DNA from: Sipunculus nudus
Taxonomy: Eukaryota > Annelida > Sipuncula > Golfingiida > Sipunculidae
Reading direction: 5' to 3'
Length of the DNA: 64,000 nt
Assembly: GCA_026874595.1 (NCBI GenBank)
Contig: CM049311.1
Span: 40,303,676-40,367,675, forward strand
Below the pieces are notes generated by a model that saw nothing but the letters and a program-made list of their open reading frames with translations, was not told where the DNA came from and did not search any database. Positions within the stretch are counted from its first letter, which is position 1. Every line of letters begins with the position of its first letter. Of the stretch, positions 43,300 to 55,390 are shown in pieces. The position numbers and the translations under genes are program-made.

Positions 43300-45890
43300 G
43301 GGGGTGCTTTAGCTTTTGTCTAGGTCTCCCCTCCAGGTTATTTTAGCTTTTGCCAAGTCCTCCTAGTGAAAACTTTAACTCCCGAAAAGTCCCAGTGGAA
43401 ACTTTAATTCCCGAAAAGTTTCCCCCTCCAGAGTGCTTTAGATTTTAAATTAGTCCCAGGAAGGGGGGTGCTTTAGTTCCTCCTAGGTCTCCCCTCCAGG
43501 GTGCTTTAGATTTTAAAGGAGTCCCAGGAAGGGGGGTGCTTTAGTTCCTGCTAGGTCTCCCCTATAGGGTGCTTTAGATTTTAAAGGAGTCCCAGGAAGG
43601 GGGGTGCTTTAGTTCCTGCTAGGTCTCCCCTATAGGGTGCTTTAGATTTTAAAGGAGTCCCAGGAAGGGGGGTGCTTTAGTTCCTGCTAGGTCTCCACTC
43701 CAGGGTGCTTTAGATTTTAAAGGAGTCCCAGGAAGGGGGGTGCTTTAGTTCCTGCTAGGTCTCCCCTATAGGGTGCTTTAGATTTAAAGGAGTCCCAGGA
43801 AGGGGTGTGCTTTAGTTCCTGCTAGGTCTCCCCTCCAGGGTGCTTTAGATTTTAAAGGAGTCCCAGGAAGGGGGGTGCTTTAGTTCCTGCTAGGTCTCCT
43901 CTCCAGGGTGCTTTAGATTTTAAAGGAGTCCCAGGAAGGGGGGTGCTTTAGTTCCTGCTAGGTCTCCCCTATAGGGTGCTTTAGATTTTAAAGGAGTCCC
44001 AGGAAGGGGGGTGCTTTAGTTCCTGCTAGGTCTCCACTCCAGGGTGCTTTAGATTTTAAAGGAGTCCCAGGAAGGGGGGTGCTTTAGTTCCTGCTAGGTC
44101 TCCCCTATAGGGTGCTTTAGATTTTAAAGGAGTCCCAGGAAGGGGGGTGCTTTAGTTCCTGCTAGGTACCCCTATAGGGTGCTTTAGATTTTAAAGGAGT
44201 TCCAGGAAGGGGGGTGCTTTAGTTCCTGCTAGGTCTCCCCTCCAGGGTGCTTTAGATTTTAAAGGAGTCCCAGGAAGGGGGGTGCTTTAGTTCCTGCTAC
44301 CTCTCCCCTCCAGGGTGCTTTAGATTTTAAAGGAGTCCCAGGAAAGGGGGTGCTTTAGTTCCTGCTAGGTCTCCACTCCAGGGTGCTTTAGATTTTAAAG
44401 GAGTCCCAGGAAGGGGTGTGCTTTAGTTCCTGCTAGGTCTCCACTCCAGGGTGCTTTAGATTTTAAAGGAGTCCCAGGAAGGGGGGTGCTTTAGTTCCTG
44501 CTAGGTCTCCTCTCCAGGGTGCTTTAGATTTAAAGGAGTCCCAGGAAGGGGTGTGCTTTAGTTCCTGCTAGGTCTCCCCTATAGGGTGCTTTAGATTTTA
44601 AAGGAGTCCCAGGAAAGGGGGGTGCTTTAGTTCCTGCTAGGTCTCCTCTCCAGGGTGCTTTAGATTTTAAAGGAGTCCCAGGAAGGGGTGTGCTTTAGTT
44701 CCTGCTAGGTCTCCCCTATAGGGTGCTTTAGATTTTAAAGGAGTCCCAGGAAAGGGGGGTGCTTTAGTTCCTGCTAGGTCTCCTCTCCAGGGTGCTTTAG
44801 ATTTTAAAGGAGTCCCAGGAAGGGGTGTGCTTTAGTTCCTGCTAGGTCTCCCCTCCAGGGTGCTTTAGATTTTAAAGGAGTCCCAGGAAGGGGGGTGCTT
44901 TAGTTCCTGCTAGGTCTCCTCTCCAGGGTGCTTTAGATTTAAAGGAGTCCCAGGAAGGGGTGTGCTTTAGTTCCTGCTAGGTCTCCCCTATAGGGTGCTT
45001 TAGATTTTAAAGGAGTCCCAGGAAGGGGGGTGCTTTAGTTCCTGCTAGGTCTCCCCTATAGGGTGCTTTAGATTTAAAGGAGTCCCAGGAAGGGGGGTGC
45101 TTTAGTTCCTGCTAGGTCTCCCCTATAGGGTGCTTTAGATTTTAAAGGAGTCCCAGGAAGGGGGGTGCTTTAGTTCCTGCTAGGTCTCCCCTCCAGGGTG
45201 CTTTAGATTTTAAAGGAGTCCCAAGAAGGGGGGTGCTTTAGTTCCTGCTAGGTCTCCCCTATAGGGTGCTTTAGATTTTAAAGGAGTCCCAGGAAGGGGG
45301 GTGCTTTAGTTCCTGCTAGGTCTCCCCTCCAGGGTGCTTTAGATTTTAAAGGAGTCCCAGGAAGGGGGGTGCTTTAGTTCCTGCTAGGTACCCCTATAGG
45401 GTGCTTTAGATTTTAAAGGAGTTCCAGGAAGGGGGGTGCTTTAGTTCCTGCTAGGTCTCCCCTCCAGGGTGCTTTAGATTTTAAAGGAGTCCCAGGAAGG
45501 GGGGTGCTTTAGTTCCTGCTACCTCTCCCCTCCAGGGTGCTTTAGATTTTAAAGGAGTCCCAGGAAAGGGGGTGCTTTAGTTCCTGCTAGGTCTCCCCCC
45601 TCCAGGGTGCTTTAGATTTTAAAGGAGTCCCAGGAAGGGGGGTGCTTTAGTTCCTGCTAGGTCTCCCCTCCAGGGTGCTTTAGATTTTAAAGGAGTCCCA
45701 GGAAGGGGGGTGCTTTAGTTCCTGCTAGGTCTCCCCTCCAGGGTGCTTTAGATTTTAAAGGAGTCCCATGAAGGGGTGTGCTTTAGTTCCTGCTACCTCT
45801 CCCCTCCAGTGTGCTTTAGATTTTAAAGGAGTCCCAGGAAGGGGGGTGCTTTAGTTCCTGCTAGGTCTCCCCTCCAGGGTGCTTTAGTTA
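43300..45890. repeat. 68-bp minisatellite, about 36 units
   Basis: The unit alternates two GTGCTTTAG half-units of about 34 bp: GTGCTTTAGTTCCTGCTAGG followed by TCTCCCCTCCAG, then GTGCTTTAGATTTTAAAGG followed by AGTCCCAGGAAGGGGG. Variants TATAG/TCCAG, GTACCCC and CTACCTC mark individual units. The early units (43300-43440) and the late units (45890-46130) are more diverged. Confidence 0.95.
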
Positions 45891-46135
45891 TTAGAGAAGT
45901 CCCAGTGGGTGCTTTAATTCCCGAAAAAAGTCCCAGTGGGTGGTTTAATTCCTGAAATGGCCTTATTCCCCGGTTACCAGTAGAGAGCTCTCCGCTAAAG
46001 TGCTTTAGTTCCTGCTAGGTCTCCCCTCCAGGGTGCTTTAGTTATTAGAGTAGTCCCAGTGGGTGCTTTAATTCCCGAAAAAGTCCCAGTGGGTGCTTTA
46101 ATTCCTGAATTGGCCTTACTCCCCGGTTACCAGTA
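45890..46135. repeat. Diverged edge units of the minisatellite
   Basis: Two copies of a longer unit containing GTCCCAGTGGGTGCTTTAAT and CCCCGGTTACCAGTAGAGAG, about 150 bp apart, joining the array to the right terminal repeat. Confidence 0.8.
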
Positions 46136-46173
46136 GAGAGCGCTCCGTTAAAGACCAGCACCGCGTCTCCCGG

Positions 46174-46420
46174 TCAACCGCCAGGGGGCCCCCACCCCTC
46201 CCACCCCCACTCGGGCCAAAGTCCGCATACTCTACTCAGTATGTCACTTATTACGAATTTTGGAACTTATTACGAACTCTACCAAGTATGTCACTTAATG
46301 CGAATTTTTTGGCACTTATTTCAGTATGTCACTTATTACGAATTTTATGTCACTTATTTCATTCTCTACTAAGTATGTCACTTATTACGAATTCTATGTG
46401 ACTTACATAATATAGCACTA

Positions 46421-46422
<2 letters not shown>
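46174..46422 (-). repeat. Polinton right terminal inverted repeat
   Basis: Reverse complement of 7063-7303 with small differences. It ends GCACTACT at 46422 before a (TA)n run. Confidence 0.92.

Positions 46423-46465
<43 letters not shown>
46423..46465. repeat. (TA)n microsatellite at the insertion point
   Basis: A shorter TA run (7051-7060) abuts the left end, so the element inserted in or next to a TA tract. Confidence 0.9.
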
Positions 46466-46467
<2 letters not shown>

Positions 46468-47055
46468 CCCCCATCCGCATGTCAATAGCTGCCGTAATAA
46501 AAAAAACTAGGTTCCTTTAAATATATGGGAATTTTAAACTTTTGCATGAATAAAGTGAACTGTACGTTACAGACACATGCTAGAGATGTTACCGGGAAGG
46601 CTTTTATTTGCGACGTTGTACAGGCATTTTACTCGAAATAAGTGGTCAACCTCATATAAATTGCAACAAAAGCAAAATCACCTGACTTTGATTCCTTTAT
46701 ATGGCCTTAAAGTCAGAAAAAATGTCCTAAGTAATTGTGTGTGTGTGTGTGTGGGGGGGGGGGGGGAGTCTGAAATCATCAAATTTGACAAGGCAGAAAA
46801 TACCTTTTATTTCAACATACATCAGCGTTCAAAAGGTCTTGTATTAATGATCGCTTTGTTATCGTCATGCTTTTTATTGTAGTTATGAAATAAAATGTAT
46901 TTCATGAAGTATAAGACAACATGGTTTAGGTATTAAAAAAATCAGCAATCTACGAATTAAAGGGACATCCTGTGCAATACTATTAGAAAATGGCAACAAT
47001 AACCAGAGATCTCCGGAAAATTTAACACTGTCAAAACTGCTGATATACATTACAA
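46466..47055. other. Intergenic DNA without a recognised gene
   Basis: It includes a (GT)n tract and a G run at about 46736-46767. Otherwise nothing noticed. Confidence 0.6.
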
Positions 47056-47150
47056 TTTTTAGTTCAGCTGACTGAAGGTCATTTGAGCTATAGTTATAAT
47101 CCATTGTCTGTCATCCGTCCATCCGTCTGTCTGTCCGTTAGACTGGCACG
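47056..47150 (+). repeat. 5' end of a CvA/pearl-like repeat
   Basis: TTTTTAGTTCAGCTGACTGA followed by GAGCTATAGT and a GTCCGTCC/GTCTGTCC tract, as at 23182 and (inverted) 52205. Confidence 0.5.
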
Positions 47151-50100
47151 TTTTGAAACCATTAGACCTAATAATTCAAATTTTGACATAGTTAGATTTC
47201 AATTAGTTCTCTAGCTTCTTCTGCCAAGCCCCAAATTGGGCTAATGCGACTTCGGTCCTTGAGAAATTAAGGAAAAACCTGTTATTACACCTCATGACTG
47301 CCTAATATAAAAATACCTCGTCTGTGTTTGTTCATATTTATAAATATATTTATATGTATTTCATATAAACGGGCCATAAATTAGGTCCATATTACATTAT
47401 TTGTAAAAGTTATGGACGAAACATTGGTTGGGTACCTTATCAAAATAGCAAAGAAATATATTTTCTGTCTTAACATGGTAACTGATATAGTTGGAGTTTT
47501 TTTTCTCAAAAATATAACTTTTTAATCAAGATTCAATTGTTTGAAAGAAATTAGATCAAAAACTTGTAAATTCTTAAAATTATTGGCATAAGTGTAAAAT
47601 CAGTGTGTTAAATTTTGCCCAACTTTGACCAATGGGCATTTTATTCCTGTAAGCACTGCTGATTTGCTATTCACAGCATATACACATCAGGATATATTTG
47701 AATTTTGAAACTAAAAGCCCACAAAAAGGCTAGTTACTGAAGTTATGTTTTGGTGGGGCGGGGGCACTATTGTATTCACTAGCATTGTCAAAAGCCAAAC
47801 TGCCCATCGCTGGTCACTGGTGGTCACTTTATACAGCATTGCCTGCATACCTGATCAGAAATGTGTCACTAAGGAGCACCCCTGCTGTCAAAAGTGCACA
47901 GTTATTCTCAAATCACTCCCCATCCCACTTCCACAGCAATATACATTAAGTGTAATGGAATTGTTGTTATTGTGTGAACTGTATTTCCAAAACTAAAAAG
48001 CTGTTTTATCTCCAATGTAATCTTCAAGATGACATGTTGTGGTATTGTGGCACTTTTAAAGAAATTAATTCAAATCAAGTTCGGATTTGAAATAACATCA
48101 AATCCATCAGTGTGCATAATGTGATGTTCTGTGAGTAAAATTAGCGATAGTTATGATGATATTTAGAATTTTGAATTGACCTATAGAAGTATATCCGGAT
48201 ATATATGTTATATTGCTAATGTATGAAAATTATAAACAAATGATACTTAAAACAAATGATAAAATAAAAAATGAGGATCTGATGCAAACTTTTGTTTATC
48301 ATTTTCCTGCCTAAGGAGAATGGGTAATAAAGTGATTATTTTATTCAGAAATTATATTAATATTCAGAAATTATGCATCTACTGTTTTTCCTGTACCAAC
48401 TGTTGAATTAAATTTCATATCCCACATGTATATACTGTTACAGGTGCTCTTTTTTATTGTGTGATACGGGCGTAACAAGTGTTGTGACACCCTCGCCGGG
48501 CCGTTTGTTACATTCCCAGTTTAATCCGTACTGGTTGAACTCTCGTTGTCATGCTAGCCTTGGGCTTTCTCGCCTGGTCGTGAGTCACGTGTGGACCCTG
48601 GTGTGTGAAGACGCACAGCGATGTTCTTCTAGATGATTCCTGTAAAGCGTGTTAACTGTGTTGTGTAAGATCATTTAGATTGTTCGAGAAGTGGAAAATT
48701 CTGGGCTTGGGGTGAAGACTAAGTAAAGGGGCTGTGTTTTAGAGCCGAAAGAGCAGCAGAGAAGATTTCCAGCGGACGCAGAAGCGTGTGTCAGTTTTCT
48801 GGGACCTTATCCGACGAGTGCGGCAATGATAGATTTTCTTCAGCAATTTCTCCTGGATTTATGCATTTGGACTTCAGTTTACTTTCTGGATTGTTACAAG
48901 AGCTTTACACTGGACTGTGATTCTCCGAGAGTATACATTTAAAGGACTTATCGTTGTGACGGTGGTGGTATCCAAGTCCTGTGCACTTTGTGTTTTTTAC
49001 GGTGTGATTGTACTGATTTGTTGTTATATCGCTGTTTTACTGTATAATTGTATTGATTTAGTGTATTGTAATGTTAGGGTTGTTTTAAGAATAAATTAGG
49101 GTTATTTGTTAACAAAAAACCACTGACTTCTTTATTCATTCCCCTAGACATTTCACGCTGCCTAGTGTTACAGAATCTGATTTTTTTATCTCCATTATAA
49201 AATTTGTGTTCATCACGCATACGTGATATGTTTATATTAGGTTCTGTAACAATACAGAGATGTTGAAACTCGCACCATTCAGCGCCTCCAAACCCCTCCC
49301 CATCATAAGGTCCTTGCACATGATGACTTGGGACTTTAGTAATATAGCAACTGTATAAAATTTATAAAATTGAAAAAATGGTATGATAAAAGATTTAAAC
49401 TTTATTTAACAAACGTGTCAATTGCTTAACTGTCAACAACTTATGAAAGAGTCAACCATTGATCATGGTAATAGTATAGATCTTATGTTTACAAATTGCC
49501 CACATGATTCAGTTTCATCGTAAGAAAACACATGGTTAGATCACAACGTATGATTTGCAACAATTTTCTTTCTTATCAGAACGAATCAATCATATCAACC
49601 AATATCTAGCTTTTACAACCTTTTCCTCTGAGACGTTATCCTCATTAGTTTTTATTTTAGATTTTTTCATTCAAGATCAACTTCGGTTGAGCACTATGAC
49701 CCACAGGTCCCTTGTTTTAATCACCGTATCAGTAAAATTATGTAGATATGTAATTATCATATGTTAAATTAGACGTCATCTTGTCCATCCTTATCTCAAA
49801 GGAGTTACGCACAGGGTTACCAGCAGTCAACTCAGAAAAAAAGTCTTTTGACTTTTAAACATAAACTTTATTCATTTCATATAACGCCAACATTTATACA
49901 AAGGCAATAAAATATATTATGACAGAAGAGTAAAAATTTTATTAAAACTTAGTCGAAAAAGATACGTTTTTAATTTTCTCTTAAAGTCGTTAATATTTTC
50001 GCTTCATTTAACATCATTAGCAGGTTCGTCCCAAAATGAAGGTCTACATGTTGAAAATGTCCTATCAGCATACGTTTAGTTAGCATTCCTTTTCTCTGAC

Positions 50101-50223
50101 TTTCCCTGACTATTCTCGGACTTTTAGCTGGTTTCCTAGAGAAAAAAACTGACCAAAAAAAATTAAATTTCTTCTCATAAACGTAATTCTACTGCAAACT
50201 AAATTTTTATTTGAAAACTATAG
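47151..50223. other. Intergenic DNA, with a possible LTR-like stretch
   Basis: No convincing gene. The stretch 48506-49172 begins TGTTACAT and ends TGTTACA, has AATAAA near 49090 and is less AT-rich than its surroundings, which would fit a solo LTR, but no target duplication was found. Confidence 0.4.
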
Positions 50224-52205
50224 TGGCCCATGGGCCATGACACTCAGCTAATTTTGACTGGGTGCTCATGTTTTTTTCTGAATGTTATATAATGTCTGTG
50301 AGAATAGCCTATGAATAAAGTTACAGTGTTGAAAAATAGACAGAAAATAAAAATTTCAGGATTCATAGGACACCTGCCCAGGACCCCCCTGGATTTTACA
50401 ATAGAGGGTTGCAAGAAAAATGGATAAATTTGTACTTTGTCTGTCTGGGTGCTCAAAATGATATTTCTGGTCCATAGCTAGCAGAATATAGGTCACCATG
50501 ATCCAATTTCAGGTTTCCATGGAGAATTGCCAAGGATTTCCCTGAATATCATGTTAGAAGAGTCTAGGGCTAATGGATACAATTTGTGCCTTGTCTGTCT
50601 GGGTACGCAAAACCATTATCCAGCCCATAGGTCACACAATATAGGTCACCATTACCTAATTTCAGGTTTCCAAAGACACTTGACTGGGACCTCCCTGAAT
50701 TTTATGTTAAAATATTCCAGGCCTAATGAATACAATTTGTGCCCTGTCTGACTGTCTAGATGCTAAGAACCATATTTTTAGCCCGTAGGTCATAAAATAT
50801 AGGTCACCATGATATAATTTCTGGTTTCCAAGGACACTGGCCAGGGACATCTCAGAATAATACATTAATAGATTCTAGGCATAGCAGGTACAATGTGTGC
50901 CCTGACTGACTGTCTGGGTGCTTATATGACTTCTTTTCCTAAAAAGTCGCATAAAATATAGGTCACCATGACCTAATTTCAGTTTTCCAAAGACATCTGC
51001 AAATGACGTCTCAGAAGATTACAAGATAACAATACACGATTCTAGGCCTAACAAATACAATGAGTGCCCTGCCTTACTTTCTGAGTGCTCAAAATCCTGT
51101 TTTCAGCCTGTATGTCACAAAATATAGGTCACCATGACCTAATTTCAGGTTTCCAGGGAGATTTGCCTAGGACCTCCCAGGATATTGCATTAGAAGATTC
51201 TAAGCCTAAAAGGATATGATTTGTGCCCATCTGACATTCAAGAGGCACAAAATCAGGTTTTTGTCTCGTAGGTCACAAAATGTAGGTCACCATGACCTAA
51301 TTTCACTAGAGCCTCCCAGGAAATTGTGTAAGAAGATCCTAGGCCTAACAGATACGATTTTTCACCATCTGACATTTAGGGTGTTCACCATCTGACATTT
51401 AGGGTGTTGAAACATCTTTTTGCTATAGGTCGCAGAATATAGGTCATAGTGACCTTATTTCAGGTTTCGAAAGAGATTTCCCTGGAAACTCCCAGGATGT
51501 TGAGTTGGAAGATTCTAGGCCTCAGAGATACGATTTTTCCCAATCTGACATTCAGGGTTCTCGAAATCATGTTTTTGGCCTGTAGGTCACAAAATATAGG
51601 TCACTATGACCTTATTTCGGGTTCTCAAGGAGATCTGCCTAGGACCTCTCTTGACGTCATGTTGGAGGATTCTAGGCCTTATCTTTTCAATTTGTGCCCT
51701 GTCTGACTGTCTGGATGCTAAAAACCATGTTTTCAGCCCATAGGAAATAAAATATAGGCCACCATGACCTAATATCAGGTTACGATGTGTCTCCATCTGA
51801 CAGTCAGGGTGCTCAAATGTCATCTTTTCCCTATAGGTCACAGAACATAGGTCACAGTTACCTAGTTTCAGGTTTCCAAGGACATATGCCTAGGATCTCC
51901 CAAAATATTGGGTAAGAGGCGCCTATGCCTAATGGATACAATTTGTGCACCGTCTGACTGTCTGGGTGCTCAAAATCATCTTTTCGGCCCATAGGTCAAG
52001 AAATATAGGTCACCATGACCTAATTTTGGGTTTCTAAGAAGATTTGCCATGGACCTTCCTGGATGTACAGTTAGAAGTTTCTAGGTCTAACGGTTACGAT
52101 TTGTGCCCTGTTAACGGACGGACGGCCGGACGACCGAACGGCCGGACGGACGCCGGACAAAGGGTGATCACTATAGCTCAGATGACTTACAGTCAGCTGA
52201 GCTAA
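50224..52205 (-). mobile_element. CvA/pearl-like element with about eleven ~158-bp cores
   Basis: The word GGTCACCATGACCTAATTTC recurs at about 50490, 50647, 50803, 50962, 51126, 51286, 51434, 51598, 51757, 51850 and 52008 with substitutions; one interval is short. The array is followed by an ACGG/CCGG tract (about 52113-52160) and by CTATAGCTCAGATGACTTAC and GCTGAGCTAA. The other end is the palindrome GGCCCATGGGCC (50224-50235). Tandem ~160-bp cores plus ACGG microsatellite is the organisation described for bivalve CvA/pearl elements, which are linked to Helentrons. Confidence 0.78.
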
Positions 52206-53405
52206 CAATGTAACTGAAATCAAAGGAAAGTGTGACTAGAAATAAGGTATTGACAATATAATATTCAAAGAACCATACACGCTGTTATCAAGCATTTATC
52301 ATGTGTATAAATTTATCACAGAATAACAAAAATATGACTTCAGTTGATCCAGGTAACTCCACTCTGTTCTGCCTTTGTACTTTTTCTCCTGGGCGAAATT
52401 ATTATCCTTGTGTAAATTTTTTTACTAGTACTATAGATTTGTAGTTTTGTATTACTTCTAAGAAACATATGGTCTTTCATTAATGGTTGGTGCTACATGT
52501 ATCCATTTACTGTATCCATGCTATGCATCATCAACTTTCATGTGTGTACAAAAATCAGAGGGAAATAAGATTATACCTACAGGCACAGACAATTTTCATT
52601 GAAAGGAAAATGAAAATGTAGTATGAAAAAATTGAATGCTGGCTCATGAGTTGAAAAAGACTTCCTACCTGATAATCAACTACAGTCGCCATGGCCATTA
52701 AAAATTCCCTGACTCTTCCCTAAATTACATAAACATTATAATTCCATGACTTTTTGTTAAATTCCCTGACTTTTCCCTGTCCTTGAAAACATGATATTTT
52801 CCTGACCTTCCTTGACCTCTGGCAACCCTGTACGCAGCCAGAGCATCCCTACTTTCAACCAGCCAGGCTGCACCCTATGTGATTCTTTTTGCACGCGCAT
52901 CTGAAGGTGCTGCAGTTAGTTAGTCTGACAGTTGCATCAAATAACCTGTTTGAGCGTTTCAGAAGCAGGCGCTTCGTCACTTGGCATAAACCATACCAAT
53001 CGTGGCTGTTTGAGTATACTTTTTAAGAACACCTACCATGTGCAAGAAAGAAAAATATCGGTTTTAACCGATCATATCGGTCAGTCCCTCTGCGTCTTTG
53101 TTGAATATCCAGTTATTATAATATCAGTGGAACAGGATAGGTGAGTTAGGTGAGTGAGTTACCAAGTTAGGGATACCTGCTCAATATAAATGCCTACTGA
53201 GTTGTGCTACCACCCCCTCCCCATGCTGTTGACCGTTTCCACATCAACCCCTGAAAAAAACCCTGAAAACGTTGTATTACATGTAATTATACTTTTTGTT
53301 AATTAAACTTGATGGATTCTACACCTTCTGGCGGCCATTTTAGATATTCCCAAATTTAACCTCTTTCCCCAAGGAGAATATCCTATGATATTTCATATGT
53401 TCAAA
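52206..53405. other. Intergenic DNA without a recognised gene
   Basis: Nothing beyond short random frames was seen. Confidence 0.55.
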
Positions 53406-53872
53406 TACGCTCTTTACACAGCGCTTTACCTATAGGCCTACTACCTACATCGTAAGCGCTGTTTGTTATGACCTCGTATCCTGAATTGATACGAGCACTG
53501 TATTTTTGTTCAATCAGATGAGACCTTGTGCTGGAAGACACAGCCAAGCCACAAGCTTAGAGAGAATTGCCCCAGACGTAGTTTGCTTAGGGCCTTGGGC
53601 ACATAGGATGCCCGGCCGGTGAGCTGTAATTCAAACGAAACGCAAAAACAAAGCTGGCTGGTTTCAGTTCTGCAGACAACAGATACATGGCTCCACTAAC
53701 ACAATCATAATGTCATAAACTGTTTGGCTGCTTGTCACATCATACGCACGTTTTTCTCAGCGGACAACGAACCGTCTTCTGGTGTCCAAATATATCATAA
53801 ACGGTCAAAGCTTGCAGCGTGAAAATCAGTTGTTTCTTTAGAAGCGCAAGATTTCCGCTGCCTCGGGAGCGT
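53406..53872. mobile_element. Mutator-like MITE, copy 2 (inverted, deleted)
   Basis: The reverse complement aligns along its length with 8978-9676, apart from internal deletions of roughly 100 and 70 bp. Flanks ATGTTCAAA (53397-53405) and ATGCTCAAA (53873-53881) are a 9-bp duplication with one mismatch. Confidence 0.85.
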
Positions 53873-53975
53873 AATGCTCAAAAGGATACCTTCTAGGGTA
53901 CAAAACAAATGGGAAAGTTTTTGTTGCAATTTGTACTAATTTGACTGTACTAATCCCTTGTGAAAATAAGTAATG

Positions 53976-54123
53976 GGGGGGGGGGGGGGGGGGGGGGGTA
54001 CGCGGAAGCGCGCCGCGCAGATGGAAAAGCTCAGTTCAGCGCCTTTTCATAAACCTATCCATAAAGACAAAATTTAGCTGAACGTCGAGACCAATGGGTC
54101 CCTAGTTTCCAAATTTTATCTTA

Positions 54124-54167
<44 letters not shown>

Positions 54168-54168
54168 T
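53976..54168. repeat. Simple repeats: G run, (CA)n, (TA)n
   Basis: A run of about 23 G at 53976-53998. (AC)n from about 54126 passes directly into (TA)n ending about 54168. Between them, TTTAGCTGAACGTCGAGACC and TGGGTCCCTAG (54075-54110) form a 3' fragment of a CvA-like repeat. Confidence 0.8.
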
Positions 54169-54527
54169 TGGATAGAGGGTTAATACAATTGTCTATTTAA
54201 AATGGGACCATGACTTCTGCAGTGAGATTGACCTTGAAAAGATCAATATTAGGCTTAAATAACACGTAAATAATACCTCAAAAAAGGTTGGATGGATTTT
54301 TAGGAAAATTGTGTTAATCCAAGATCTTTGATGAAATTGTTTTGTCCGTGAAGACGGGTGGCGCAACCTGTATAACTTTTTTCTGTGCCTTTACGGCTCT
54401 CATTATCTCTATCAGTACCGTTAAAGATTCGGTAATGCGGCCTTTCCTAAGGAATGAACATGCACCGTCTGGAAACTGCCTTTCGTGACCATAACATCAT
54501 ATGGCGAATTGCACTAGGCACATACAA

Positions 54528-54530
<3 letters not shown>

Positions 54531-54560
<30 letters not shown>
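54531..54560. repeat. (CT)n microsatellite
   Basis: About 15 CT dinucleotides. Confidence 0.9.
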
Positions 54561-54564
<4 letters not shown>

Positions 54565-55390
54565 TCCTCCTCCTCTAACCTTGCACTCGTCATCATCATC
54601 GGACCAGTATTAAACAAGAATCTCACCTAGAAATCCGTGAAGTCTGCATACTACGTTCATGGATTTTGCTGCAACAAGTTATACATGGCGTTTCTATGGT
54701 CACTATTGTGACCGGCTTTGAATATGAAGCAAAGTCGAATAAATTTACATTTAATCCGAAGGATTCCGATCTTTGGTCGGTAGAAGCAACGTTTCGGATT
54801 TTCAAGCTGATCTCTTGTGAAAACTAAAACGTGCTCGCGATCAGCCAATATTTCTTTACTGACAAAATTACTTCAGTTAAAAATTTGGACATGAAATTAT
54901 AAATTGCACAGAAGCAGTAGGCTATTAATCTTGTCATCATGGTCTGGTAGTTTAGAAATCTTAAAGGTTTCCATTGACCTGCCTTTTGAAAAAAGAACTG
55001 ATATGATTTCAGGCTTCCTCCGTGTATATTAATGATCTTAGGGTAATTTTGGTTGTGAAAAGTTCTTATAACGCCTTCGTTAAGTATGTATGAACTTGTT
55101 TTTCAACAACATGTTTGTAAACACAGCAATATTTACAAACACGTTACCTAATGTGCTAGGTTGCATATATGCGGAGGTAGAAAGGTCACTTGTTGCAAAA
55201 CATTATTTGCAAAGCTCTGGCATATCTGACTTGCTGCCCTTGTTTAATTTGTCTTGATTATTTTGGCGGGCCCCAATATATTATAAACACGTCGATATAA
55301 ACAAAACAATCAGCCTCTGTGCGGTGATATCCACCGCCTATTTTGATAAATGCTTCAAAGGAGAACCTTTAGTTTTTATAAATATACTTG
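54561..55390. other. Intergenic DNA without a recognised gene
   Basis: No coding pattern or repeat structure was noticed. Confidence 0.5.

Larger units (their letters stand above)
7063..46422. mobile_element. Giant Polinton/Maverick element, degraded
   Basis: Two inverted ends both begin AGTAGTGCTATATTATGTAA (read inward) and enclose about 39.4 kb. Inside lie the family hallmark genes: protein-primed PolB, retroviral-type integrase with chromodomain, A32-like ATPase, candidate double-jelly-roll capsid genes and penton-like genes. Polintons normally make a 6-bp target duplication. Both flanks here are (TA)n (TATATC on the left, ATATAT on the right), so the duplication cannot be resolved. Nested insertions and a minisatellite account for roughly 8.8 kb; the remaining 30 kb or so is large for the family. 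No adenain-like protease was found. Most genes carry frameshifts, so this copy is probably inactive. Confidence 0.93.

Noticed and set aside
43300-46130. Regularly repeated units suggesting a CRISPR array
   Set aside because: The repeats are contiguous with no unique spacers, no cas genes are present, and the host is a eukaryote. It is a minisatellite.
48506-49172. Solo LTR (TGTTACAT...TGTTACA, polyadenylation-like signal near the end)
   Set aside because: No 5-bp target duplication (CCGTT versus GAATC), no internal retroelement sequence nearby, and the direct TGTTACA words could be chance.
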